Positions 5,599 through 12,013 of a stretch of DNA of 12,013 bases are shown here, in pieces. A model generated the notes under the pieces. That model saw nothing but the letters and a program-made list of their open reading frames with translations, ran no database searches and was not told the origin of the DNA. The position numbers were made by a program, and so were the translations under genes. The stretch covers positions 4,999 through 17,011 of the forward strand of contig JACDCP010000023.1 of the NCBI GenBank assembly GCA_013817465.1, in the 5' to 3' direction. The DNA comes from Gammaproteobacteria bacterium. GTDB taxonomy: Bacteria; Pseudomonadota; Gammaproteobacteria; Steroidobacterales; JACDCP01. Within the stretch, counting starts at the first letter, position 1; each line of letters begins with the position of its first letter.

Positions 5599-5930
5599 CG
5601 CCCGACGAGCTCTTTGAGCATCGCTTGGGTGGTCTGCTGGGGCTGACGATCGGCGAGGTGCGCGATCTGGGACTCACCGAACTGACGCGCTGGGGCCGCT
5701 ACTGGGCAGAAGAACCGTGGGGGCCGTGGCGCGACAACCTGCACGCCGCCATTGTCTCGCGCGAGCTGCGGCGCTTGCTGATGCGCCGCGGCGGCGGCCG
5801 CGGCGGCCGAACCGTCGATCTCGACCAGTTCATGTTGCGGCTGCCGTCCGCGCGGAAGACGGAGCGGGCAGCAGGGTTCCTCGGCTGGCTGCGCACGGTG
5901 GGCAGAAAACAGGGCAAGCATAGTGACTGA
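5592..5930 (+). CDS. Tail assembly chaperone extension (gpT-like part of the GT fusion)
   Basis: This -1 frame adds 112 residues to the first 92 codons of the chaperone gene, giving a 204-residue fusion. It has no plausible start of its own before TTG 5625, and the sequence between the slip and that codon (NLTPDELFEHRLG) already looks conserved, which argues for fusion. The segment LTRWGRYWAEEPWGPWRDNL resembles the DUF4035 / minor tail T group, in which the W-x-x-D-x-x-A-A signature is followed by an Ala-rich helix. A basic glycine-rich linker (RRGGGRGG, about bases 5784-5810) separates this from a C-terminal stretch. In lambda the T part binds the tape measure protein. The frame ends in TGA at 5928-5930 and overlaps the tape measure GTG by eight bases. 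Confidence 0.83.
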   Translation, partial: NLTPDELFEHRLGGLLGLTIGEVRDLGLTELTRWGRYWAEEPWGPWRDNLHAAIVSRELRRLLMRRGGGRGGRTVDLDQFMLRLPSARKTERAAGFLGWLRTVGRKQGKHSD

Positions 5931-8001
5931 TCTCGCGAAACTGGTGGTTCGGCTCGAAGCCGAAACTGCGCAATACAGCCAGGAACTCGACCGTGCGAAG
6001 CGCCGGCTAGCCGTCTTCGACAAGCAGTCGAGCGAGATGGCGCGGCGCATCGGTCGCGGCATCGGCATTGCCCTGGCCGGTGCCGTGGCGGGATTCGCGG
6101 CGATGTCGATAAAGGCCATCCGCTCCGCCGACGATTTGTCCAAACTCGGCCGCTCGCTGGGTATCTCGACCGAGTCGTTGTCACAGCTCCAGTTCGCCGC
6201 GGGACTCTCCGGCACGGAAATTGAAGGGTTGTCGAAGGGCATTGCGCGGCTGGCGCGCAACGCGTCGGATGCGATGCGCGGTCTACAGACACCGATGCGT
6301 GCGTTCGACGCGCTGGACATCGCCGTCAAGAACGTCGACGGCAGCCTGCGCGGCACTGAAGACCTGCTGCTGGATGTCGCCGACAAGTTTTCCGGGCTCG
6401 AAGACGGCGCGGCGAAGGCTGCGCTTGCGCAGGAACTGTTCGGCCGCTCCGGCCTCGACCTGATCCCGCTGTTGAACGAAGGTCGCGGCGGCATTGAGGC
6501 GATGAAGCGCGAAGCCGACGCGCTCGGCCTCACGCTCAGCGACAGCGCCGGCAAAGCTGCCGAGCAATTCAACGACAATCTCGACCGACTGAAACAGTCA
6601 GCCTTCGGCGCCTCGAACCAGGTCGTGCAGAAGTTCCTGCCGGCGATGGCCGCATTGACCGATCGCTTCGTGGCGTTCGCAAAAGACAGCGCCGCGGTCG
6701 ACAAAGCCGTCGGCGGCGTAGTCACCGGTCTCAAGCTGATCGCCACCGCGGCGATCGTCGCCAAGTCGACGTTTGCCAGCCTGGGTACGGTCATCGGCGG
6801 CACGGCCGCGGCGCTGGCGCGGCGCTTCGAGGACTTTGGCGCGCTCGATTTCGCGATCCCGATCAAGGGCATGATCAAGCTGGCACGCACCAGCGATGAT
6901 GCGGACGCGGCCGCGGCGATCATGCGCGAGGCCTTCGCCGACGCGTCGCTGGGGGTCACTGACGACCTTGAGACGCTGGCGGCCATGTGGTCGGCTACGC
7001 TCGAGAGCATGGGCGAGACGGCCGCTGACGTTGACGACGAGCTCAAGGACACGATTATCTTCGGCGACACCGCCGCCGAAGAAGCAGCGCAGGCGGCGGA
7101 AAAAGCGCTGCAGCAGATCGAGGGGCTGGCGCGGGGCCTCGAGCAGCAGATCGACACCTTCGGCGCCGGCGAGGAGGCGACGATCCGCTACCGCATCGCC
7201 CAGGGCGATCTGGCGGAGACCTTCGCCGCCGCTGGCGCGGCCGCGGATCCGTACCGCGCAGAGCTCGCCGCGCTCACCGGCCAGTACGCCGCCATGCAGG
7301 CGGCGACCGCGGCCGCGGTGCAGGAGCTCGCTGAGCTCGAGGCGCTCGAGGGCGAGGGCAAGGCGCTCGCTGCTTCGATGCGCACCGCGCTCGAGCTGCA
7401 TAACGACGAGCTCGCGCGCTACGATGAGCTGCTCAAGCGGGGCGCGATTGACCAGGAGACCTTGACTCGCGCCACGGAGGCCTCCGCCGCGGCCTACAAG
7501 AAGGCCACCACCGAGGTCAACAAGTTCGCCGAGGAAGCGACCCGCAACGTGCAGGACATCCTGGCCAGCCAGCTCGAGAGCGGCTTCGCCGACGGCTTGG
7601 ACGGCATGCTCGACGACTTCGCGGGCTTTATCCGCCAGCTCACTGCGCAGATTGTCGCTGCGGATCTCGCCCGGCGCCTGTTCGGCGCCGAAGGCATTGG
7701 CTCCGGGGGCGGCTTACTCGGCGCACTCACGAACGCCTTCGCCGCCTACGGCGGCAAGCGCGACTCAGGCGGCCGCGGCGAGCCTGGCCGTGCCTACATG
7801 ATCGGCACCGGTGCACAGCCGGAATGGTTCGTACCCGATTCGGCCGGTAAGTTCTACCCCGCCGGCGGCGTGGGCGGCATGCAGGTCACGCAACATTTTT
7901 CGATCCAGGCACCGGCGGGTTCTGTGTCCCTGCAAACGCAAACTCAGGTCGCCGCTGCGGCCGCGCGCGGCGTCGCCGTAGCGAACCGCCGCAACAACTG
8001 A
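5923..8001 (+). CDS. Tail tape measure protein
   Basis: This 692-residue protein sets tail length and is ejected with the DNA. The GTG start at 5923 overlaps the chaperone end. The first 45 residues form a coiled helix (RLEAETAQYSQELDRAKRRL), followed by a hydrophobic stretch of about residues 46-63 (GIALAGAVAGFAAM). Then comes a common tape measure segment, LGRSLGISTESLSQLQFAA, with repeated patterns such as DKFSGLEDGAAKAALAQELFG and SGLDLIPLLN further on. A second hydrophobic region lies near residues 265-300. From about 380 to 560 the protein is Ala/Glu-rich and likely helical coiled coil. The C-terminal domain holds GGRGEPGRAYMIG and PEWFVPDSAGKFYPAGG (about 615-655), the usual end motif of these proteins. 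At about 1.5 angstrom per residue the tail would be near 100 nm. Confidence 0.93.
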   Translation: MTDLAKLVVRLEAETAQYSQELDRAKRRLAVFDKQSSEMARRIGRGIGIALAGAVAGFAAMSIKAIRSADDLSKLGRSLGISTESLSQLQFAAGLSGTEIEGLSKGIARLARNASDAMRGLQTPMRAFDALDIAVKNVDGSLRGTEDLLLDVADKFSGLEDGAAKAALAQELFGRSGLDLIPLLNEGRGGIEAMKREADALGLTLSDSAGKAAEQFNDNLDRLKQSAFGASNQVVQKFLPAMAALTDRFVAFAKDSAAVDKAVGGVVTGLKLIATAAIVAKSTFASLGTVIGGTAAALARRFEDFGALDFAIPIKGMIKLARTSDDADAAAAIMREAFADASLGVTDDLETLAAMWSATLESMGETAADVDDELKDTIIFGDTAAEEAAQAAEKALQQIEGLARGLEQQIDTFGAGEEATIRYRIAQGDLAETFAAAGAAADPYRAELAALTGQYAAMQAATAAAVQELAELEALEGEGKALAASMRTALELHNDELARYDELLKRGAIDQETLTRATEASAAAYKKATTEVNKFAEEATRNVQDILASQLESGFADGLDGMLDDFAGFIRQLTAQIVAADLARRLFGAEGIGSGGGLLGALTNAFAAYGGKRDSGGRGEPGRAYMIGTGAQPEWFVPDSAGKFYPAGGVGGMQVTQHFSIQAPAGSVSLQTQTQVAAAAARGVAVANRRNN

Positions 8002-8012
8002 GGCGCGCCCTC

Positions 8013-8633
8013 ATGCCCCTGCCCCGCTTTCCCGCTTGTCCCACCTTCGGCTTCACGTCCACCCCTGACTACTCGGTTACGGTCATCGAGCTCGCCAACG
8101 GTCGCCGGCGCATCAACCGCAACTGGTACTACCCGCTGCATGTCTACAGCGCCGTGCCACTGGGGGAACAGCCAGAAGCCGACATAGAGACCGTGCTGCG
8201 CTTCTGGCACGCCGTAGGCGGACGCTCAGGGCGCTTCACGTTCAAAGACTGGGTGGACTTCAGGTCATGCCCGGTGGGCGCAGCCCCGGCGGCGACCGAT
8301 CAGCCGCTCGTCGAGGTGGCCGGTACACCCGGCACCTGGCAGCTTTATAAGCTGTACCAGGACGACGCGCTGCTCCTGCAGCAGCAGCGCATCATCTCGC
8401 GACCGGTCGAGACCACGCTCACCATCGCCAACGAGCTCGGCGTCACCCAGACCGATTGGACGCTCGACGCGGACAGCGGGATCCTCACGCCCGGCGGCAT
8501 TTTCAGCGGCACGCCGACGAGCTGGGGCGGCGAATTCGACGTGCCGGTGATGTTCGAGTCCGCGCCGCCGTTCCAGATCAGCAACTACCGCATCCAGTCG
8601 ACCAGTTTCGCGCTCATGGAAGTGCGCGAGTAG
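8013..8633 (+). CDS. DUF2460 distal tail protein (gene transfer agent g12-like)
   Basis: This 206-residue protein matches DUF2460 (TIGR02217), the distal tail protein that forms the ring connecting the tail tube to the baseplate in the Rhodobacter capsulatus gene transfer agent. Seen here are an FPACPTFGFTSTPDYSVTVIE start, NGRRRINRNW, an FWHAVGGRSGRFTFKDWVDF stretch containing the highly conserved G-x-FxFKDxxDF element, then a Q-rich segment (LLLQQQRIISRPVETTL) and the end RIQSTSFALMEVRE. The length is usual for the family. The ATG at 8013 is preceded by GAGG (8000-8003) at nine bases, overlapping the tape measure stop. The next three genes complete the known g12-g13-g14-g15 order, which strengthens the call. 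Confidence 0.93.
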   Translation: MPLPRFPACPTFGFTSTPDYSVTVIELANGRRRINRNWYYPLHVYSAVPLGEQPEADIETVLRFWHAVGGRSGRFTFKDWVDFRSCPVGAAPAATDQPLVEVAGTPGTWQLYKLYQDDALLLQQQRIISRPVETTLTIANELGVTQTDWTLDADSGILTPGGIFSGTPTSWGGEFDVPVMFESAPPFQISNYRIQSTSFALMEVRE

Positions 8634-8635
8634 TG

Positions 8636-8665
8636 ATGCCTGCGGCACGCATGCCTGCGGCGCGC
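8636..8665 (+). repeat. Tandem 15-bp direct repeat in an intergenic mini-ORF
   Basis: ATGCCTGCGGCACGC (8636-8650) is followed directly by ATGCCTGCGGCGCGC (8651-8665), differing at one base, then by a third ATG. Read from 8636 the frame encodes two MPAAR units and MRPAS before a TGA at 8681-8683, which overlaps the GTG start of the hub gene. The repeat occupies most of the 46-base gap between the DUF2460 and DUF2163 genes. Confidence 0.85.
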
Positions 8666-8667
8666 AT

Positions 8668-8671
8668 GAGG
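8668..8671 (+). promoter_or_regulatory. Ribosome binding site supporting the GTG start of the hub gene
   Basis: GAGG lies eight bases before GTG 8680. There is no ATG in the hub frame nearby, so this site decides the start. Confidence 0.65.
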
Positions 8672-8679
8672 CCAGCCTC

Positions 8680-9567
8680 GTGAGGACAATCGCGGCGCCG
8701 CTGCTGGCGCACGCCCAGCTCGACCAGACCACGCTCGCCATGTGCTGGCGGGTGGAGCGCGCCGACGGCGGATTCATCCTCGGCACCACCCACGACCGGG
8801 ATCTCGAGATCTCGAGCGGCGACCTGGCCGGCACTTACCGGGCCGCGACCGCGATCAGCGGCAGCGACGTCCGTTCGACCTCGGACATGTCGGTGGACAA
8901 CATGGAAGTACGCGGTGCGCTCGACCAGGCTGGGCCGGGTACCGATGTGACGGTGGCCGATGTCGAGGCCGGCCTGCTCGATGCAGCGCCGGCGCAGACT
9001 TTCCTCGTCAATTGGCAGGCGCCCGACAACGGCCAGGTGATCACTCGCCGCGGCTACCTGGGCGAGATTTCGCGCGATGCCGAGGGCAACTACCGCACCG
9101 AGCTGCGCGGTCTCATGCAGCTCCTGCAGCAGAATATCGGCCGCACCTACGGCGAGCGCTGCGACGTGAAACGTTTCGGCGACGCGCGCTGCGGGCTCGA
9201 TGTCGACGCATTGATCGTGCCCGGCACGGTGTCCGCAGTGGCAAGCCGCCGCCGCTTCAACGTCGCCTACAACCTCGCTGGCACCGGCCTCGTGTCCGGC
9301 GACCACAAGCTCGGCGAGATCACTTTCACGAGCGGCGCGAACAGCGGCTACACGCGACAGATCAAGCGCGACGTGATCGACGCGGTATCCGGCGCGATCG
9401 AGCTCTGGGAGTCCATGCCGCTCGATGTCGTGATCGGTGACGACGTGACCTTGCGCCCGGGCTGCAATCGCACCTGGGAGGCCTGCGTGCGCTGGGACAA
9501 CACGCTCAATTTCCGCGGCCACGGGCGATGGATACCGGGCATCCCGGCGATCATCCGCGCGCCCTAG
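8680..9567 (+). CDS. DUF2163 / phage_BR0599-type baseplate hub protein (gene transfer agent g13-like)
   Basis: This 295-residue protein matches the DUF2163 (TIGR02218) hub family, related to lambda gpL. The N-terminal domain includes LAMCWRVERADGG, LGTTHDRDLEI and STSDMSVDNMEV. The middle carries the loop RRGYLGEISRDAEGNYRTELRGLMQ and then IGRTYGERC, here given as an outline only. The C-terminal domain has four cysteines at residues 161, 171, 262 and 269 (C-x9-C then C-x6-C). In lambda gpL and its relatives the corresponding C-terminal cysteines hold an iron-sulfur cluster. The end, DNTLNFRGHGRWIPG, is also a family hallmark. The GTG start is supported by GAGG at 8668-8671, and GTGA overlaps the stop of a tiny upstream frame. 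It ends two bases before the peptidase ATG. Confidence 0.92.
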   Translation: MRTIAAPLLAHAQLDQTTLAMCWRVERADGGFILGTTHDRDLEISSGDLAGTYRAATAISGSDVRSTSDMSVDNMEVRGALDQAGPGTDVTVADVEAGLLDAAPAQTFLVNWQAPDNGQVITRRGYLGEISRDAEGNYRTELRGLMQLLQQNIGRTYGERCDVKRFGDARCGLDVDALIVPGTVSAVASRRRFNVAYNLAGTGLVSGDHKLGEITFTSGANSGYTRQIKRDVIDAVSGAIELWESMPLDVVIGDDVTLRPGCNRTWEACVRWDNTLNFRGHGRWIPGIPAIIRAP

Positions 9568-9569
9568 CC

Positions 9570-9998
9570 ATGATTACGGCTGATGATCTGATCGACGAGG
9601 CGCGCCGGCTTACGGGCACGCCGTACCTACACCAGGGGCGGAGCGGTCAGGGCGTGGACTGCATCGGCCTCGTGCTCTGTGTGTGCGAGGCGCTCGGCAC
9701 CCTGCCGCGCGAGTTCGAGCGGCGCAATTACGCGCGGCTGCCGCAGGCCGAGCTCGTACTGCGCACCGCACACCATTGCACGCCCGCGCCCTGCCCGCCG
9801 CGGGAGCCGGGGCTCATGCTGCTCATCCGCTGGCCGGGTGCCGAGTACGCCTCGCACACGGCGATCTTTACCGGCCTGACACTGATCCACTGCTACGCAC
9901 AGGCAGGAAGGGTGGTCGAGCACGGCTATCGCGGCCACTGGCCGGCGCGCACCGAGAGCGCGTGGCGCCTGCCGGGCATCGCTTATGGGGCCGCTTAA
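9570..9998 (+). CDS. NlpC/P60-like tail peptidase (gene transfer agent g14-like)
   Basis: This 142-residue protein has the NlpC/P60 layout of phage tail-tip cell wall peptidases (TIGR02219, g14). The catalytic cysteine is Cys31 in QGVDCIGLV, the usual D-C-x-G-L context. The catalytic histidine is His96 in ASHTAIFTG, and a third polar residue is His107 in LIHCYAQAG. N-terminal IDEARRLTGTPYLHQG is the family's entry helix and G-x-P-Y loop. The W-R-L-P segment near the end is typical too. All expected active-site residues are present, so it is probably active, cleaving peptidoglycan peptides locally so that the tail tip can cross the cell wall. It starts two bases after the hub stop and ends directly before the GTG of the tail tip gene (TAA then GTG). 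Confidence 0.93.
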   Translation: MITADDLIDEARRLTGTPYLHQGRSGQGVDCIGLVLCVCEALGTLPREFERRNYARLPQAELVLRTAHHCTPAPCPPREPGLMLLIRWPGAEYASHTAIFTGLTLIHCYAQAGRVVEHGYRGHWPARTESAWRLPGIAYGAA

Positions 9999-12013
9999 GT
10001 GAGCAGCCCAGGGCAGGCATTCGGCGCCGTCGCCGGCGCCACCATCGGTTTTTTCATCGGCGGCCCGACCGGGGCTGCGTACGGTTTCCAGATCGGCCTG
10101 ATGGCCGGATCTGCGCTGTTCCCGACGCAGCTGCCGACGCTGCAGGGACCGCGCATCGAGGATATCGCGTCGACCACATCGCAGGTCGGCGCGCCGATTC
10201 CGCAGGGCTACGGCACGTTCCCGGCGGTCGGCAACATCATCTGGCAGAGCGATCTCCGCGAGGTCGTCACCAGCGACGAAGTCGGCGGCAAGGGTGGCTC
10301 TGAGCAGAGCGTCGAAACCGCGACGTATTATCAGGATTTCGCAATCGGCCTGAACGACGGCGCGATCGTCGGCATCCGGCGCATCTGGGCGAACGGCAAG
10401 CTGATCTACGACGTGAGCCCGCAGGCGGCGGGGGAGTCGCAGGAGGAGTACGACGCACGTGTGACTGCAAATCTCGCGCTTGATGAGATCATGACAATCT
10501 ACCAGGGGACCGAGACGCAGCTGCCGGATCCGACCATCGAGACCGCGCTCGGCGTCGGCAATATCTCAGCCTTTCGCGGTCTTGCGTACGTGGTCTTCAC
10601 GGGCTGGCAGAACAAGCCCGAGGACGGCATGCGCATGCCGGCGGCGTGGAAATTCGAGCTGGCCGCGGGCGAGCTGTTCGCGACTGATCTGCTCTACCCG
10701 TGGAGCACGTCTGTCGATCCCCGAGATGTGCGCAACCAGCACAAATACAGGGCGCAGATGCAAATCAACACGAACACATGGGGCAGCATCCGCACCAGCC
10801 TCGATGCGGCGCTGGCGGACACACCGGCTAGTTTTGGCGTGCCGCGAAACACGCCGCTGGCGTGGTCGTGCAATGCAGCCTATGAGCGTTCCACATCCGC
10901 GGTCGGGCCGTGGATGCAGTCTGAGGTCAACGAGTTCAACGCCGTTCCCGATCATCATCAGCTGCTCAATATGGTGATGTGGTTCAATTCCCGCGAGGTC
11001 ACCAACCAGCTCGACACACTCCTCGAGGCTGCGCAAGTTTCTGACCTTGCGGACTGCGCGCAGCATGACGCGGTTGGCTCCTCGGTTGGTGCCGAGAACA
11101 GCACAGTATGGTGGATCGGATTCAAACAGTTCGACCGCCTGTCCGGCCTCGAGCATGGCGTGTACGGGAAGACCCTGTCCGGCGCCCATCCTGCGGATAC
11201 AACCTTGCTGGCGGAGTTCTGCCCACCTCCGCCTGACGACGAGACGGTGCTGTTTGCTGTCCGTGACGTGGCGGTCATAGTCGAACGGGTGCCGACGCCC
11301 CCGCCAGGATACGTGCTCGACACAGCGCGCGATTATCACATGCTGCGCAAATACGCCGGCTGTGCGTTTGTTACTGCCGCGGGCCGGTGTGCAGCGAGCT
11401 TCCCTCTGGGGCCCGCCCGGCCGGACGATCACCCGGAGTTCAGCGACCAGACATTCTGGGAGGCGGCCTATACAGCGGCTGTTGCGCGGGGCGAGATGGC
11501 CGAAGGATTGATCTACGGCACCCACTATCCGCAGCTGCAGGACTACGGCTACGTCGTCCGGGGTGGCGAGATTCTGCCAGTGTCTCTCGCGAAGATCGTG
11601 CGCGATATCTGTGCCGACACAGGCCTGACAGATGTCGACGTCAGCGATCTCGAGGACCAGTACATCACCGGCTACGTGCGCACCCGCGTCATGCCGGCGC
11701 GGGCGGCGATCGAGCCCTTGAGCCAGGTCGGCTTCTTCGACAAGATCGAGTCGGGCGCGGTGGTCAGGTTCCCGGTGCGTGGCAAGGCGCTGGTCGACAC
11801 GCTGCTCGAGGACGAGCTCGGCGCGCACATCGCAGGCTCAGAGCGGCCGAGCGCGATCACCACGCGCAAGTTGCAGGACGTCGAGCTGCCGCGGCAGATC
11901 CGTGTGCATTATCTGGCGAACTCGCGCGACTACGAACCGGGCGAGCAGTCCTCGCCGGTGCGTACCGGGACGGAGGCGATCAACGAGATCGATATCGAGC
12001 TTGCGGTGTGCAT
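9999..12013 (+). CDS. Large tail tip / 'megatron'-like protein (gene transfer agent g15-like), 3' end cut
   Basis: An open frame of 671 codons runs from GTG 9999, immediately after the peptidase stop, to the window end without a stop. It matches the Phage-tail_3 / g15-type central tail tip protein that follows g14-like peptidases. The first 40 residues form a glycine zipper, with glycine at every fourth position from 5 to 37. Next come LPTLQGPRIEDI and GAPIPQGYGTFPAVGNIIW (about 45-80), the family's conserved N-terminal domain, then GIRRIWANGKLIYD (about 126-139) and GLAYVVFTGWQNKP (about 192-205). A less familiar, cysteine-containing region spans roughly 270-500. After about residue 525 family patterns return: LAKIVRDICADTGL, ARAAIEPLSQVGFFD and VRFPVRG. 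Full homologs usually exceed 1000 residues, and the missing C-terminus would carry receptor-facing domains. Confidence 0.9.
   Translation, partial: MSSPGQAFGAVAGATIGFFIGGPTGAAYGFQIGLMAGSALFPTQLPTLQGPRIEDIASTTSQVGAPIPQGYGTFPAVGNIIWQSDLREVVTSDEVGGKGGSEQSVETATYYQDFAIGLNDGAIVGIRRIWANGKLIYDVSPQAAGESQEEYDARVTANLALDEIMTIYQGTETQLPDPTIETALGVGNISAFRGLAYVVFTGWQNKPEDGMRMPAAWKFELAAGELFATDLLYPWSTSVDPRDVRNQHKYRAQMQINTNTWGSIRTSLDAALADTPASFGVPRNTPLAWSCNAAYERSTSAVGPWMQSEVNEFNAVPDHHQLLNMVMWFNSREVTNQLDTLLEAAQVSDLADCAQHDAVGSSVGAENSTVWWIGFKQFDRLSGLEHGVYGKTLSGAHPADTTLLAEFCPPPPDDETVLFAVRDVAVIVERVPTPPPGYVLDTARDYHMLRKYAGCAFVTAAGRCAASFPLGPARPDDHPEFSDQTFWEAAYTAAVARGEMAEGLIYGTHYPQLQDYGYVVRGGEILPVSLAKIVRDICADTGLTDVDVSDLEDQYITGYVRTRVMPARAAIEPLSQVGFFDKIESGAVVRFPVRGKALVDTLLEDELGAHIAGSERPSAITTRKLQDVELPRQIRVHYLANSRDYEPGEQSSPVRTGTEAINEIDIELAVC

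Noticed and set aside
5448..7157. 569-codon open frame on the - strand
   Set aside because: It lies antisense to the chaperone and tape measure genes, is very rich in Ser and Ala, and shows no motif. GC-rich Ala/Glu codon runs commonly leave the complementary frame open.
7264..7620. Dense GAGCTC/CTCGAG words in the tape measure gene
   Set aside because: They follow from repeated Glu-Leu and Leu-Glu codons in a coiled-coil region with strong G/C third-position bias, so no separate signal is needed.
8614..9522. 302-codon open frame on the - strand
   Set aside because: It is antisense to the DUF2163 hub gene, which carries conserved motifs and cysteines; no independent start or ribosome binding site.
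9683..10303. 206-codon + strand frame across the peptidase and tail tip genes
   Set aside because: It runs out of frame through two genes with clear motifs and is dominated by Arg, Ala, Gly and His.
10566..11828. 420-codon open frame on the - strand
   Set aside because: It is antisense to the tail tip gene, whose + frame has clear family motifs; Arg/His/Val-rich composition is typical of a shadow frame.

Overview
This window is a late (virion-structure) gene block of a tailed phage or prophage with a siphovirus-type long tail. All supportable genes lie on the + strand, packed with short gaps or stop/start overlaps. I see no tRNA, integrase, insertion sequence, CRISPR array or host gene, and no gene-free stretch over 300 bases. 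The DNA is GC-rich by eye, with strong G/C bias at third codon positions, which fits a high-GC proteobacterial host. The host genus cannot be read from the sequence. Both ends cut through genes: the capsid gene lacks its 5' end and the last tail gene runs off the 3' end.

Head region (1-4876). The first gene is a major capsid protein very close to HK97 gp5, with a removable N-terminal delta domain and the residues used for covalent crosslinking. After a hairpin comes a three-gene accessory cassette (1114-3308) that is not part of the standard head module: a small N-terminal segment joined, apparently by -1 ribosomal frameshifting, to a DUF115/MptE-like Rossmann protein; a GT9 (heptosyltransferase)-like GT-B protein; and a class I SAM-dependent methyltransferase. 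The head module then resumes with a gp6-like connector, a head-closure protein, an HK97 gp10-like protein and a DUF3168 tail terminator.

Tail region (4890-12013). The order is tail tube protein, tail assembly chaperone with its classic -1 frameshift extension on a run of nine A, a 692-residue tape measure protein, then four genes in the order known from the Rhodobacter gene transfer agent baseplate: DUF2460 distal tail protein, DUF2163 hub with four cysteines, NlpC/P60-like peptidase, and the start of a large 'megatron'-type tail tip protein. The tape measure protein is much longer than in that transfer agent, so an ordinary phage with a tail near 100 nm is more likely.

The most unusual items are the candidate frameshift signal in the cassette (GGGAAAA, five-base spacer, 12-position stem with one mismatch), the glyco/methyl cassette placed between capsid and connector genes, and a nine-glycine i/i+4 zipper at the start of the tail tip protein.
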